Source of the DNA: Marinimicrobium koreense
GTDB lineage: Bacteria > Pseudomonadota > Gammaproteobacteria > Pseudomonadales > Cellvibrionaceae
DNA length: 64,000 bases
Reading direction: 5' to 3'
Assembly: GCF_003762925.1 (NCBI RefSeq)
Contig: NZ_RJUK01000001.1
Coordinates: 992,001 to 1,056,000 of the forward strand
A model generated the notes under the pieces. The model worked only from the letters and a program-made list of their open reading frames with translations, did no database searches and was not told the DNA's origin. The position numbers were made by a program, and so were the translations under genes. How positions within the stretch are numbered: position 1 is the first letter of the stretch; every line of letters begins with the position of its first letter. Of this stretch, positions 16,776 to 25,786 are shown one piece after another.

Positions 16776-17798
16776 TTAATCGCGTTTCTCGGCCAGGGCC
16801 CGAGTGACATCGGCAATGAGTCGAGGCCCCTGATAGATGAATCCGGTGTACACCTGAACCAACCGGGCACCCGCGGCCATTTTTTCGACGGCACTGGCGC
16901 CATCGCTGATACCGCCCACGCCAATAATCGGCAACCGGTCCTTCAGGTGACTGTGCAAGGACGCAATGACATGCGTGCTTTTATCGCGAACCGGCAGACC
17001 ACTGAGGCCACCGGTCTCTTCACTGTGCGCCAACCCCTCGACCCCTTCCCGGCCAATGGTGGTATTGGTGGCGATCACCCCGTCCATACCCTGCTTCAGC
17101 AAGACCTTGGCGACCTGCTCGATGGCCACATCATCCATGTCCGGCGCGATTTTCACGACCAGGGGGACATAGCGCCCAATGGCCTGATAGTGTTTCTGTT
17201 GCTCCACTTTCAGACGCTCAAGCATTCGGGCCAGGCTGTCGCCAAACTGAAGATCACGCAGCCCCGGGGTATTCGGAGAGGAAATATTGAACGTGATGTA
17301 CTCGGCGTGTTCATACACCCGATTGAGACAGAAGAGATAGTCATCAACGGCATTTTCCAGAGGCGTGGTGGCGTTCTTGCCGATATTGATTCCCAGGATA
17401 CCGGAATAACGACGACGCTTGACCTGCTCCACCAGGTGATCCACACCCAAATTGTTGAACCCCATCCGGTTGATGATCGCCTCCTGCTCCGGCAGGCGAA
17501 ACAATCGCGGCTTAGGGTTTCCCGGCTGGGGCTTGGGGGTGACGGTCCCGATTTCGACAAAACCGAAACCAAGCGCGCCCAGCGCATTGAAATAATCACC
17601 GTTTTTGTCGAGTCCGGCCGCCAGGCCCAAAGGGTTGGCAAAGCGCAACCCCATGACTTCGACCGGGTTGTACGCCGCTTTGGGTTTGAACAACGGCAGC
17701 AGCTTCAGCCGCTCCGCCGCCCCCAGCCAGTCCAGGCTGATGTGGTGAGCGGTTTCAGGGTCCAGATTGAACAGGGCGTTGCGAATCAGCGAATACAT
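16776..17798 (-). CDS. pyrD: Dihydroorotate dehydrogenase (quinone), class 2
   Basis: A 340-residue FMN enzyme of the inner membrane face that oxidises dihydroorotate to orotate with quinone as acceptor. The N-terminal helices ([18 protein letters not shown]) form the class 2 membrane and quinone site; [11 protein letters not shown] (171-181) carries the catalytic Ser; VKIAPD holds the FMN-binding Lys. The longer frame from 17834 adds 12 non-homologous residues, so I chose the ATG at 17798. It is followed by mgsA and preceded by the DUF2835 gene, all leftward. Confidence 0.96.
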   Translation of the reverse strand: MYSLIRNALFNLDPETAHHISLDWLGAAERLKLLPLFKPKAAYNPVEVMGLRFANPLGLAAGLDKNGDYFNALGALGFGFVEIGTVTPKPQPGNPKPRLFRLPEQEAIINRMGFNNLGVDHLVEQVKRRRYSGILGINIGKNATTPLENAVDDYLFCLNRVYEHAEYITFNISSPNTPGLRDLQFGDSLARMLERLKVEQQKHYQAIGRYVPLVVKIAPDMDDVAIEQVAKVLLKQGMDGVIATNTTIGREGVEGLAHSEETGGLSGLPVRDKSTHVIASLHSHLKDRLPIIGVGGISDGASAVEKMAAGARLVQVYTGFIYQGPRLIADVTRALAEKRD

Positions 17799-17866
17799 GC
17801 AAGGGCTCTTTGCAGCGAGGTGAAACAGCGTCAAAACAGAGCCGAAGGATACTGGATTTCGGGTTT

Positions 17867-18100
17867 CTAGTCGATTTTTTCGATCTTCTTGAAGCGATTG
17901 TCGGCATCGAAGTGGATCCGGAATCGGCCCCGGATTCCCTCGCGGGTGACAAACTGCCGCAGAATCGGCGCCGGGAACCGTACACTGCGGCCATCGACGG
18001 TCTGGGCAAGCACGCTCTGAGCGCTCCCCTGGTACCAGCGCTGATATTCATCCGGGGAAATATAGAGATTGACGATTACGGCGTTCAAGGGCGATACCAC
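17867..18100 (-). CDS. DUF2835 small protein
   Basis: A 77-residue protein of the DUF2835 type, a short gammaproteobacterial family of unknown function. Recognisable parts are [33 protein letters not shown] and [16 protein letters not shown]. The proposed start is GTG at 18100 with GGAG five bases upstream; it overlaps the end of the upstream binding-protein gene by 16 bases, suggesting translational coupling. Confidence 0.8.
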   Translation of the reverse strand: MVSPLNAVIVNLYISPDEYQRWYQGSAQSVLAQTVDGRSVRFPAPILRQFVTREGIRGRFRIHFDADNRFKKIEKID

Positions 18101-18972
18101 AGCTCCGGGCGGTCCAGTGGGGTGTCGGGCGTCATCAGCGGGTTGTCCAGGCGAATGAGGGTACGCTCATCGAGACGGGCCCGCTTCAGGCTCTCTCCGA
18201 AGTGTGCCATAATCACCCGATCAAATGAACCATCGTCAATGGCGGCCAGCAAACCGCGCTCGATCGCTTCGGCCAGGCGCTCGTTGTTCCGGCGCACAAA
18301 AAAGTAATACGCCGATGGATAGACCAGAACCACATGCTCATCCACCGCCAGCTCCAGCTCGGAGAACACCCGCTGCTCCTTCCAGACTTCCACCACCGAA
18401 CGGGGAAAGTAATCGACCCGACCGGCGTACAGCATTTTGAACATTCCTTCCCAGTGGGGCGTGCGAATCACCGGCAGGCCGTTATGTTCCAGGATGGCGC
18501 TATCTGGCCAGTCATGCCCCTGGACGGTTTTCAGATCTCGCAGCGGCTCAAGGTCAGTCATGTTGGCAAACTGGTCCTCGTCGCCTGAGCGAACCATCAG
18601 CAGTCGCCAGCCGATCAACCCTTTGAACAGGGGCACCCGGACGGGGCGCAACACCGTTTCCCGGGTGGCATTGGTGTTCATCCAGTGAATGTCGTACACG
18701 CCTTTTGCCACGGACATGACGCTGCGACTCTCACGAAAGTTTGATAGCGTGACGGGATCCAGAACATACTCTTCCCCCGCCTTTTCCAGCGCCAGGGTCA
18801 GCAGCTCCAGAAAGTAGTTGGACCAAGTCTGACCATATTCTTCGCCCAACATCGGATATCGAATCACCAGTGCCTCACCCTCAGCGGTATTGCTGTCGGC
18901 CCAGGAAACACCGCTCAGTGCCACTGCCAGGAGCACCCCTTTCAACACCGTTTTTATAACCTGAAGTCGCAT
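18085..18972 (-). CDS. Periplasmic solute-binding-like protein (paralogue 1)
   Basis: A 295-residue secreted protein with a cleavable signal peptide (GVLLAVALSGVSWA). The mature part resembles the type II periplasmic binding fold of amino-acid binding proteins (IRYPMLGEEYG at the start, then two lobes), but there is no transporter gene nearby. It is a distant paralogue of the protein at 22196-23110: both have a tyrosine-rich YFFVRR/YFFVSRK segment near the end and a leading IRYPM or VDIPYM strand. Such stand-alone proteins are common in marine gammaproteobacteria; the ligand is unknown. Confidence 0.75.
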   Translation of the reverse strand: MRLQVIKTVLKGVLLAVALSGVSWADSNTAEGEALVIRYPMLGEEYGQTWSNYFLELLTLALEKAGEEYVLDPVTLSNFRESRSVMSVAKGVYDIHWMNTNATRETVLRPVRVPLFKGLIGWRLLMVRSGDEDQFANMTDLEPLRDLKTVQGHDWPDSAILEHNGLPVIRTPHWEGMFKMLYAGRVDYFPRSVVEVWKEQRVFSELELAVDEHVVLVYPSAYYFFVRRNNERLAEAIERGLLAAIDDGSFDRVIMAHFGESLKRARLDERTLIRLDNPLMTPDTPLDRPELWYRP

Positions 18973-19093
18973 TTATCTCGCCCCATCCGCATAATAGTTA
19001 TTAGTCATCAAGAACTGCGGAACCATAGGCACAATAACGAATTCACGCACCAATTCAAAGCACGACGCCTTGCAATTTTCAACCAGAGGGTCG

Positions 19094-20368
19094 TCAGATA
19101 TCGACGGTTTCGGACAGCGCGACGGCGCGCACCGCGGCCCGGTCCTCCGCCAGATCCATAGCGTGATCTGAGCGCGCCAGTGCCAGGCGGGAGTGTCGGC
19201 TTGCGGCTCGGACCATGGCCTGGTCCTCCTGCGCCGCGAGAGCACACAGCGCCTTTTGGAGCCGGATCGCCACTTCGGCAATCCCGGCACCATCTCGGGC
19301 AATTGCTGTAAAAGCGTCGTCAAACAGGTCATCCACTGACAGCTCGGGGACCCATACCCGGTCGTAGCGTGTCGCGGCTTGCTCGCCCTGCTCCAGCGGC
19401 CGGCGCCAAAGGGTGAACAGGCGCACCAGCGTGCCAATCACGTCGATCGCGGTCCCCGGATCGTTGACGCCGGGAGACAGCGCCTTATCGGCAATTTCAG
19501 ACAATGCCACCAGACCAAACCGGGGATCATCCTCAAACGTCCGGGTGCGGCCGATGGTAAAGGCGGCCCGCAGCGGGTCTTCATCGATCGCACCTTCCGC
19601 CTCAACATAGGCCAGTACCCGATCGGGGCTGGCGAAGGTTCCGGGCAAGACAACCACTTCGATACGGGCACTCTGGACCTCGGCGCAGTCCTGCAAAGTC
19701 GCCAGGTCGACGTGCTGGACGTAGCCCACTCGCGAGCACATCAGGGGCTGGCCCTGCGCCCGAACGTCGCGCAGCGGGGTCGCGCAGAGCGTGGGAGCAC
19801 GTCGCCGCCGCGCCAGCGCCTCAGCCGTCGACTCTTCAACCCGCTCAATGGTGTTGACCACCCTCCCCAGCCGGGCAATGCGATCAACCCAGCGAACAAA
19901 GGTAATAATGACAATGCCAAAGACCCATACGGTCAGGGCAAAGATGGTGAACAGGCCGGCCCCCTGAAAGTAGCCATTTGTGACCGCGATCAGCGCCACC
20001 AGACTGAAGATGAAAGCGCCAATAAAGGCCGAGAGCGCGTTCTGGGTGACATCATCGGCAATCACCAGGGGAATGGATCGAGGCGTGGCGGCGGCGCTCG
20101 CGGAGGCGTAGGCCGCGACCATGGAGCCCACGGCGAAGGTCGCTATCACCAGCATGCTGGATGCCATCACCGAGAGCAGCGACTCCACCGAGTCGAGACT
20201 GACGACAGGGAGAATGTCGGCAAATGGGGCGCCTTCTGCGAGCTTGGCCAGGAATACACCGCCAACAGAAAGCACGCAGAGCGCCAGAGGCTTCACCCAA
20301 AGGCGCTCTCGAATTCGCTGGATGAGAAAGCGTATCCGGTCTAACGACAGGAAAGAGGATGGTTTCAT
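19094..20368 (-). CDS. DUF2254 predicted membrane protein
   Basis: A 424-residue membrane protein of the DUF2254 type. Four hydrophobic segments lie in the N-terminal half (roughly residues 27-45, 62-85, 110-130 and 137-160), followed by a soluble C-terminal domain with the family motifs FGLVALSEIADKALSPG and NDPGTAIDVIGTL. Function is unknown; channel or transporter roles have been guessed for the family. I chose the ATG at 20368 over an upstream in-frame start, since the extra 19 residues look like non-coding leader. It is divergent from the CDGSH gene at 20539. Confidence 0.82.
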   Translation of the reverse strand: MKPSSFLSLDRIRFLIQRIRERLWVKPLALCVLSVGGVFLAKLAEGAPFADILPVVSLDSVESLLSVMASSMLVIATFAVGSMVAAYASASAAATPRSIPLVIADDVTQNALSAFIGAFIFSLVALIAVTNGYFQGAGLFTIFALTVWVFGIVIITFVRWVDRIARLGRVVNTIERVEESTAEALARRRRAPTLCATPLRDVRAQGQPLMCSRVGYVQHVDLATLQDCAEVQSARIEVVVLPGTFASPDRVLAYVEAEGAIDEDPLRAAFTIGRTRTFEDDPRFGLVALSEIADKALSPGVNDPGTAIDVIGTLVRLFTLWRRPLEQGEQAATRYDRVWVPELSVDDLFDDAFTAIARDGAGIAEVAIRLQKALCALAAQEDQAMVRAASRHSRLALARSDHAMDLAEDRAAVRAVALSETVDI

Positions 20369-20538
20369 AAATGCAAATAGGCCTACCGCCATTAAGCCAT
20401 AGTGCCTGAAGCGTAGGCCCGGCACCCTGAAGCGTCAAGCGTTTGGGTTCTGCGGAAAACACATCTATTATTCAATGATAGGCGTACCCAGAGCGCAACC
20501 CATCGGTAATACCTGTACCCACATAACAAGGAGCCACC

Positions 20539-22083
20539 ATGAGCCAGCCCGTGATCGCCGACAACAAACCCGCCAAAGTGACACTCAAAAAAGGCGAAGA
20601 GTACGCTTTCTGCCGCTGCGGGCGCTCCAAGGATCAACCCTTCTGCGATGGCTCCCACTCCGGAACCGGCTTTACCCCCAAGATGTTCAAGGCCGAAAAA
20701 GACGGCGATGCCTTTCTCTGTCAATGCAAGCACACCGACGATGCCCCCTTCTGCGACGGTACTCACAAGCAGTTCAGTGATGATCAGGTGGGGAAAGAGG
20801 GGCCTGCCGGGGAAAAGGACGAGCAGAGTGGTGCTCCAACCGCCAAAGCGACACCGGAGGAGCCCACAGTCGAATTCATTCACCTGCTCGCACGGGAAGG
20901 ACTGAAAAATCTCGGCAGCCACGGGCCGGTATCGGCCATGGGCGTCCCGCGCAACGAACTGCCCCACTGGGATGACCTCCAGATCATGGTCGCCCAGATG
21001 GCGACAAAGCCCCTGATGGAGGATGTCTCCATTGATACGGAACTGGTGGTCGGGCCCGAGGCGAAAAAACCACTCAGTCTGAAGATTCCCCTATTGGTCT
21101 CCGATATGAGCTTTGGCGCCTTATCGGAGGAAGCTAAAGTGGCCTTGGCCAAAGGCGCCGAGCGGGCCGGCACCGGCATCTGCTCCGGCGAAGGCGGCAT
21201 GCTCCCGGAAGAAAAAGCCGAAAACAGTCGTTATTTTTACGAGCTCGCCAGCGCCAAGTTTGGCTACAAGGAGGAGCTGTTGAGCGATATCCAGGCGTTC
21301 CACTTCAAAGGGGGTCAGGGCGCCAAGACCGGCACTGGTGGTCATTTACCGGGTAACAAAAACACCGAAAAGATCGCTCAAGTTCGCCAGATAACCGCTG
21401 GCGAACCCGCCACCTCTCCACCCACGTTCAAGGACCTGTCCAGCGTCAAGGATTTCAAGCGCTTCGCTGACCGGGTGCGGGAGATATCCGGTGGCGTCCC
21501 GGTCGGTTTCAAATTGAGCGCCAACCATATCGAGCGGGACATTCAATTCGCGCTGGATGCCAGTGCGGACTACATCATTCTGGACGGTCGGGGCGGCGGC
21601 ACGGGTGCGGCCCCCGAGATGTTCCGCGATCACATCAGCGTGCCCACCATTCCCGCCCTGGCGCGGGCCCGGCGCTATCTGGATGAGCAGAAAGCCAGTG
21701 GCCGGGTGACCCTCATCATCACCGGTGGACTCCGGGTTCCCATGGACTTTGTGAAGGCGCTGGCACTGGGCGCCGACGGTATCGCACTGTCCAACAGCGC
21801 CATTCAGGCGGTCGGCTGTGTGGGAGCGCGAATCTGCAATACCAACAATTGCCCCGCCGGTATCGCCACACAGCGCGAGGATCTGCGCAAGCGACTCAAT
21901 GTCGATCAATCCGCCGAGCGTCTGAGTACTTTCTTTGACGCATCGGTGCAGTTGATGAGCGTCATGGCCAGGGCCTGCGGTCACAACGCGCTGCGGGACC
22001 TCAACCAGGAAGACCTGGCCACCTGGCATCGGGAGATGGCTCTCCTGTCGGGGGTTCGATACGCGGGCATCGGCACCCCCTGA
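20539..22083 (+). CDS. CDGSH iron-sulfur / glutamate synthase-like fusion protein
   Basis: A 514-residue fusion. The N-terminus has two CDGSH modules that each hold a 2Fe-2S cluster: Cys25, Cys27, Cys36, His40 and Cys61, Cys63, Cys72, His76. After a charged linker (about 80-115) comes the FMN-binding glutamate synthase catalytic barrel (about 150-500) with ICSGEGGMLPEE, FKGGQGAKTGTGGHLPG, DGRGGGTGAAP and the Cys-rich CNTNNCPAGIATQ. There is no glutaminase domain, so it is not a complete glutamate synthase; a flavin oxidoreductase fed by the CDGSH clusters is a reasonable inference. CAAGGAG at 20527-20533 is a strong ribosome binding site. Confidence 0.9.
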   Translation: MSQPVIADNKPAKVTLKKGEEYAFCRCGRSKDQPFCDGSHSGTGFTPKMFKAEKDGDAFLCQCKHTDDAPFCDGTHKQFSDDQVGKEGPAGEKDEQSGAPTAKATPEEPTVEFIHLLAREGLKNLGSHGPVSAMGVPRNELPHWDDLQIMVAQMATKPLMEDVSIDTELVVGPEAKKPLSLKIPLLVSDMSFGALSEEAKVALAKGAERAGTGICSGEGGMLPEEKAENSRYFYELASAKFGYKEELLSDIQAFHFKGGQGAKTGTGGHLPGNKNTEKIAQVRQITAGEPATSPPTFKDLSSVKDFKRFADRVREISGGVPVGFKLSANHIERDIQFALDASADYIILDGRGGGTGAAPEMFRDHISVPTIPALARARRYLDEQKASGRVTLIITGGLRVPMDFVKALALGADGIALSNSAIQAVGCVGARICNTNNCPAGIATQREDLRKRLNVDQSAERLSTFFDASVQLMSVMARACGHNALRDLNQEDLATWHREMALLSGVRYAGIGTP

Positions 22084-22195
22084 ACCCGCTTGTCTGGAGG
22101 CGCCCAGGGTGTGGTTGGCGCCTCCGGAGCAGACGTCACCGCAACATTCGATTATCATGGGTGGACAGACTCAACGACAGGCTCTGACCCGCCCG

Positions 22196-23110
22196 ATGCG
22201 ACTGACAGCCCTACTGCTTCTATTGGCACTCTGCCAGGCCACCTTCGCCGCCCGGTCAACGGAGGCGGCGGAAGTGGTGGTCGACATCCCCTATATGGAG
22301 CGGGCGGGGCTGCACCTGGACTATGCCATTGATTTGCTGACCCTCGCCCTGGCGCTGTCCGAGCAGCGCTATGGCCCCTATAAAATCGTGCAGCAGCCGT
22401 CCCAAACCGTTATCCGCCGTCAGTTACTTGAACTACAGAAAAATGAGCGTTTGTCGGTCGCCATCTCCATGCCCATGCCGGAATGGCTGAACAATGCCGA
22501 ACAGATTCCGTTTCCTATCATGAAGGGCTTGGCCAGTTACCGCCTGTTTTTCAGCCACCGTCAGAATCTGGAGCGGGTCAATGCCATTGAAGGTCTGGCA
22601 GCGCTCAAAACCCTGAAAATCGGACAGGGCGCGGGCTGGTCTACCGCTAAAATCCTCGAGGATAACGGCTTTGAGGTCGTGTACGGCGGGCCTTACGAGA
22701 CACTGTTTCCGATGCTGCTGGGAGATCGCTTCCAGTTACTCATGCGCGGGGTGTACGAAATCAAGCCCGAACTGGAGGTCTACCAGCCCGACATGCCCGA
22801 CCTGGCGATGGTGGATGAGATTGCCATATACACTTACCTGCCGATGTACTTTTTTGTATCCCGAAAGCAACCGGAACTGGCCGAGCGATTGAACTTCGGT
22901 CTGAAAAAAGCGCACGAAACCGGTCAGTGGGACGCGCTGTTTTATCACTATTTCAGTGATACGCTCAGCCTGCTGAACCTCGAAACAAGACGGGTGTTTT
23001 ATCTGAACAATACCAATATTGACCGTTCTTTCTATGCCAACGACAAGCCCTATCTGCTGCCGTCCATTGTGACGTTGGAGTCGCAGCGACAACAAGCCAT
23101 CACCGATTGA
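22196..23110 (+). CDS. Periplasmic solute-binding-like protein (paralogue 2)
   Basis: A 304-residue secreted protein with a signal peptide (MRLTALLLLLALCQATFA). It is organised like the protein at 18085-18972: a first strand VVVDIPYM, a helix ending in LDLLTLALAL-like sequence, a central FPIMKGLASYRLFFSHR against PLFKGLIGWRLLMVRS, and a late YFFVSRK. No permease or ATPase gene is near. Earlier in-frame ATGs exist (22109 and 22157), but only the ATG at 22196 puts the signal peptide at the N-terminus. Ligand and role are unknown. Confidence 0.75.
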   Translation: MRLTALLLLLALCQATFAARSTEAAEVVVDIPYMERAGLHLDYAIDLLTLALALSEQRYGPYKIVQQPSQTVIRRQLLELQKNERLSVAISMPMPEWLNNAEQIPFPIMKGLASYRLFFSHRQNLERVNAIEGLAALKTLKIGQGAGWSTAKILEDNGFEVVYGGPYETLFPMLLGDRFQLLMRGVYEIKPELEVYQPDMPDLAMVDEIAIYTYLPMYFFVSRKQPELAERLNFGLKKAHETGQWDALFYHYFSDTLSLLNLETRRVFYLNNTNIDRSFYANDKPYLLPSIVTLESQRQQAITD

Positions 23111-23184
23111 CGCCGTCCCGCTCTGAATGCCGGAACAACACCGGACACTTATCCGATTCAATCCATTTTTTGAGAGAGTGACTT

Positions 23185-24555
23185 TTGACCCCTACCGACT
23201 TTGCGACCCTGCCCCTCGATCCTGCTCTGCTTCGCAACCTGGATTCCCTGGCGTACCACCAGATGACGCCGGTTCAGGCCCAGAGCCTACCCGAGGTGCT
23301 GGCCGGCCGGGATGTGATCGTTCAGGCACGTACCGGTTCTGGTAAAACCGCCGCCTTCGGTCTGGGCCTGTTGCACAAGCTTCAGGCGCAACGCTTTCGC
23401 ATTCAGTCACTGGTGCTGTGCCCGACCCGGGAGCTGGCCGACCAGGTGGCCGAGGAAGTGCGCACCCTGGCGCGAACCCTGACCAATATCAAAGTGTTGA
23501 CGCTTTGCGGCGGTGTGCCGATCGGACCGCAGATCGGCTCTCTGGAGCACGGTGCGCACATCGTTGTGGGCACACCCGGGCGGATCGAGGACCATCTTCG
23601 CAAAGGCACGCTGAATCTGAGCACCGTGGATACCCTGGTGCTTGATGAAGCGGACCGGATGCTGGATATGGGGTTTCAACCCGTGCTGGACCGGATTGTC
23701 GAACACATCCCCTCGGACCGACAGACACTGCTGTTCAGCGCCACTTTTCCTCCGGAAATTGAATCCATCGCACAGCGGATCATGAATCAACCGGTTCGCA
23801 TTACCGTTGAGGAGCGTCACGATGAGCGCAGCATTGAAGAGCTTTTTTCGCCGATTGACGGGCTGTCCCGCCCCGAAGCGGTGCGTCTGCTGCTGTTGGC
23901 GGAACGACCGAACGCCGCCCTGGTATTCTGCAATACCAAACAGGGCGTCAAAGCCCTGACCCAACACCTGAACCAGAATGGTCTCAACACCCAGGCGCTG
24001 CACGGTGATCTGGATCAGAGAGAGCGGGATCAGACCATGGTGCTGTTTGACAACAACAGCTGTTCGATCCTGGTGGCCACAGACGTCGCCGCCCGAGGGC
24101 TGGATATCGACGCCGTGGACCTGGTGATCAACCATGAAATCGCCCGGGACAGCGCGGTGCACACGCATCGGGTGGGGCGCACCGGCCGTGCCGGCCGCCA
24201 GGGGAAGGCCATTACCCTGTTTGATGAAAAAGAACGTTTCAAATTGGCCCGCCTGGGGGACTCACTCACCATCGAGCCGCTACCGGACAAGGGCATTCTC
24301 ACACAGCCGCCCTATCGGGCGCCGATGGCCACCTTGCAGATCGACGGCGGGAAAAAACAGAAAGTACGCCGGGGCGATATTCTCGGTGCGCTCACCGCAC
24401 CCGGCGGACTGGACGGTCAACAGGTGGGCAAAATACACCTGCAGGACCTTCGAGCCTACGTCGCGGTCAAACGCTCGGAAGCCACGCTCGCCCTGGAGAT
24501 GATCAACAAAGGCAAACTGAAAGGCCGACAGTTCCGCGCCCGCCTGGTGCGATAA
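23185..24555 (+). CDS. dbpA: ATP-dependent RNA helicase DbpA
   Basis: A 456-residue DEAD-box helicase. Motifs in order: Q motif (TPVQAQSLP), Walker A (ARTGSGKT), PTRELADQV, TPGR, DEAD (LDEADRM), SAT, ARGLDIDAVD and HRVGRTGRAGRQG. The last 75 residues form the DbpA RNA-binding domain (MATLQIDGGKKQKVRRGDIL), which targets hairpin 92 of 23S rRNA during 50S assembly. The start appears to be TTG at 23185, preceded by GAGAGAG; no in-frame ATG fits the conserved N-terminus. It ends 12 bases before the convergent aminotransferase gene. Confidence 0.95.
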   Translation: MTPTDFATLPLDPALLRNLDSLAYHQMTPVQAQSLPEVLAGRDVIVQARTGSGKTAAFGLGLLHKLQAQRFRIQSLVLCPTRELADQVAEEVRTLARTLTNIKVLTLCGGVPIGPQIGSLEHGAHIVVGTPGRIEDHLRKGTLNLSTVDTLVLDEADRMLDMGFQPVLDRIVEHIPSDRQTLLFSATFPPEIESIAQRIMNQPVRITVEERHDERSIEELFSPIDGLSRPEAVRLLLLAERPNAALVFCNTKQGVKALTQHLNQNGLNTQALHGDLDQRERDQTMVLFDNNSCSILVATDVAARGLDIDAVDLVINHEIARDSAVHTHRVGRTGRAGRQGKAITLFDEKERFKLARLGDSLTIEPLPDKGILTQPPYRAPMATLQIDGGKKQKVRRGDILGALTAPGGLDGQQVGKIHLQDLRAYVAVKRSEATLALEMINKGKLKGRQFRARLVR

Positions 24556-24567
24556 GCGGATGCCTCG

Positions 24568-25773
24568 TCAGTCGAAGTCCTGCTGTTCCATCCAGGGAAT
24601 GATGCGCTCGAACGCTTTCTCGATATTGTCCATGGAGGTGGAATAGCTCAGCCGCAGGGAATTGCTGCAGCTACTGCCAAAGGTTTCCCCGGGGATGGTG
24701 CACACCCCGGTTTCCTTGAGCAGACGCAACGCGATATTGGTACCGTTGGCGCCCTCCGGCAATGACGGAAACAGGTAAAACGCCCCTTCCGGGACATAGC
24801 CGGTCATGTGCGGCGTCTGCTCCACCAGCTCCACTAGACGATCCCGGCGCGCGGTGTATTCCTTGAGCATGTGATTGATGAAATCATTGCCGCCGTGCAG
24901 TGCCGCCACCCCGGCCCACTGGAACGGGGTATTGGCCACGGTGGTGGTGAACATGTGGTAGCGACGCAGTTTTTTGATCGCCCCCTGACTGCCAATCAGC
25001 CAACCGATGCGCATACCCGCCATGCTGTAGGTTTTGGAAAAACTGCTGACCACCATGACATGATCGAGATCGCTGCAGCAGGACAACACCGATGGGTAGG
25101 TTTTTCCGTCGTAAATGAGATGGTCGTACACCTCATCACTGATGATCTGGATACCGCGATAAGCGGCTTCTTCAACAATCGCCTCCAGGGTTTCCCGCGG
25201 ATAGACCGTACCGGTGGGATTACTCGGTGAATTGAGCACAATACCGTAGGTATGGGGCTCGATCGCGTCGATGACTTCCTGGGGGTCCAGTTGGTGATTG
25301 TTTTCCGCGCGGGTGGGAATTTCGGTGACCTCCCCCCCGTTCATCCGGATCAATGGGGAGTACAACATGAACGCCGGATCTGGCACGATGAAATGCCGCC
25401 CCGGCGCGGACACGGCGGTCAGCGCCAGGTAAAGCGCCTCGGTGGCGCCGGTGGTGATCATGATGTTGTCCGGGCTCAAGGTCCGCTGGTACCGCTCGCC
25501 GTAGTAGATCGCGAGCGACTCCAGCAACTCGGGCAGGCCGGCATCCATGGTGTAGCCGGTCTGGCCACGCTGCAGCGCTTCCACCCCCGCGTTGATCACA
25601 TTCTGAGGCGTCGGCAGGTCCGGTTGGCCGATGGACAGATGAATCACATCGTCCATGGTGGACGCCAGGTTGACCATTTTCCGGATGCCCGGAATCGGAA
25701 TGGTCATCAAGGCCGGATTCCAGATGGGATCCTCGGATTCGTAGAACTCGAAATCCATATTGCTCAGTGGCAT
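24568..25773 (-). CDS. Class I/II PLP aminotransferase
   Basis: A 401-residue fold type I aminotransferase of the aspartate aminotransferase superfamily. PLP site motifs are visible: NSPSNPTGTVYP (Asn), SDEVYDHLIYDG (Asp and Tyr), SFSKTYSMAGMRIGW (Schiff-base Lys) and the C-terminal RLSYSTS Arg. The amino donor cannot be read from the sequence. It is the last gene of a six-gene leftward operon with gaps of 5 to 65 bp, so its substrate is probably set by that pathway. It converges on dbpA. Confidence 0.88.
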   Translation of the reverse strand: MPLSNMDFEFYESEDPIWNPALMTIPIPGIRKMVNLASTMDDVIHLSIGQPDLPTPQNVINAGVEALQRGQTGYTMDAGLPELLESLAIYYGERYQRTLSPDNIMITTGATEALYLALTAVSAPGRHFIVPDPAFMLYSPLIRMNGGEVTEIPTRAENNHQLDPQEVIDAIEPHTYGIVLNSPSNPTGTVYPRETLEAIVEEAAYRGIQIISDEVYDHLIYDGKTYPSVLSCCSDLDHVMVVSSFSKTYSMAGMRIGWLIGSQGAIKKLRRYHMFTTTVANTPFQWAGVAALHGGNDFINHMLKEYTARRDRLVELVEQTPHMTGYVPEGAFYLFPSLPEGANGTNIALRLLKETGVCTIPGETFGSSCSNSLRLSYSTSMDNIEKAFERIIPWMEQQDFD

Positions 25774-25786
25774 ACCGCTTCCCCCT

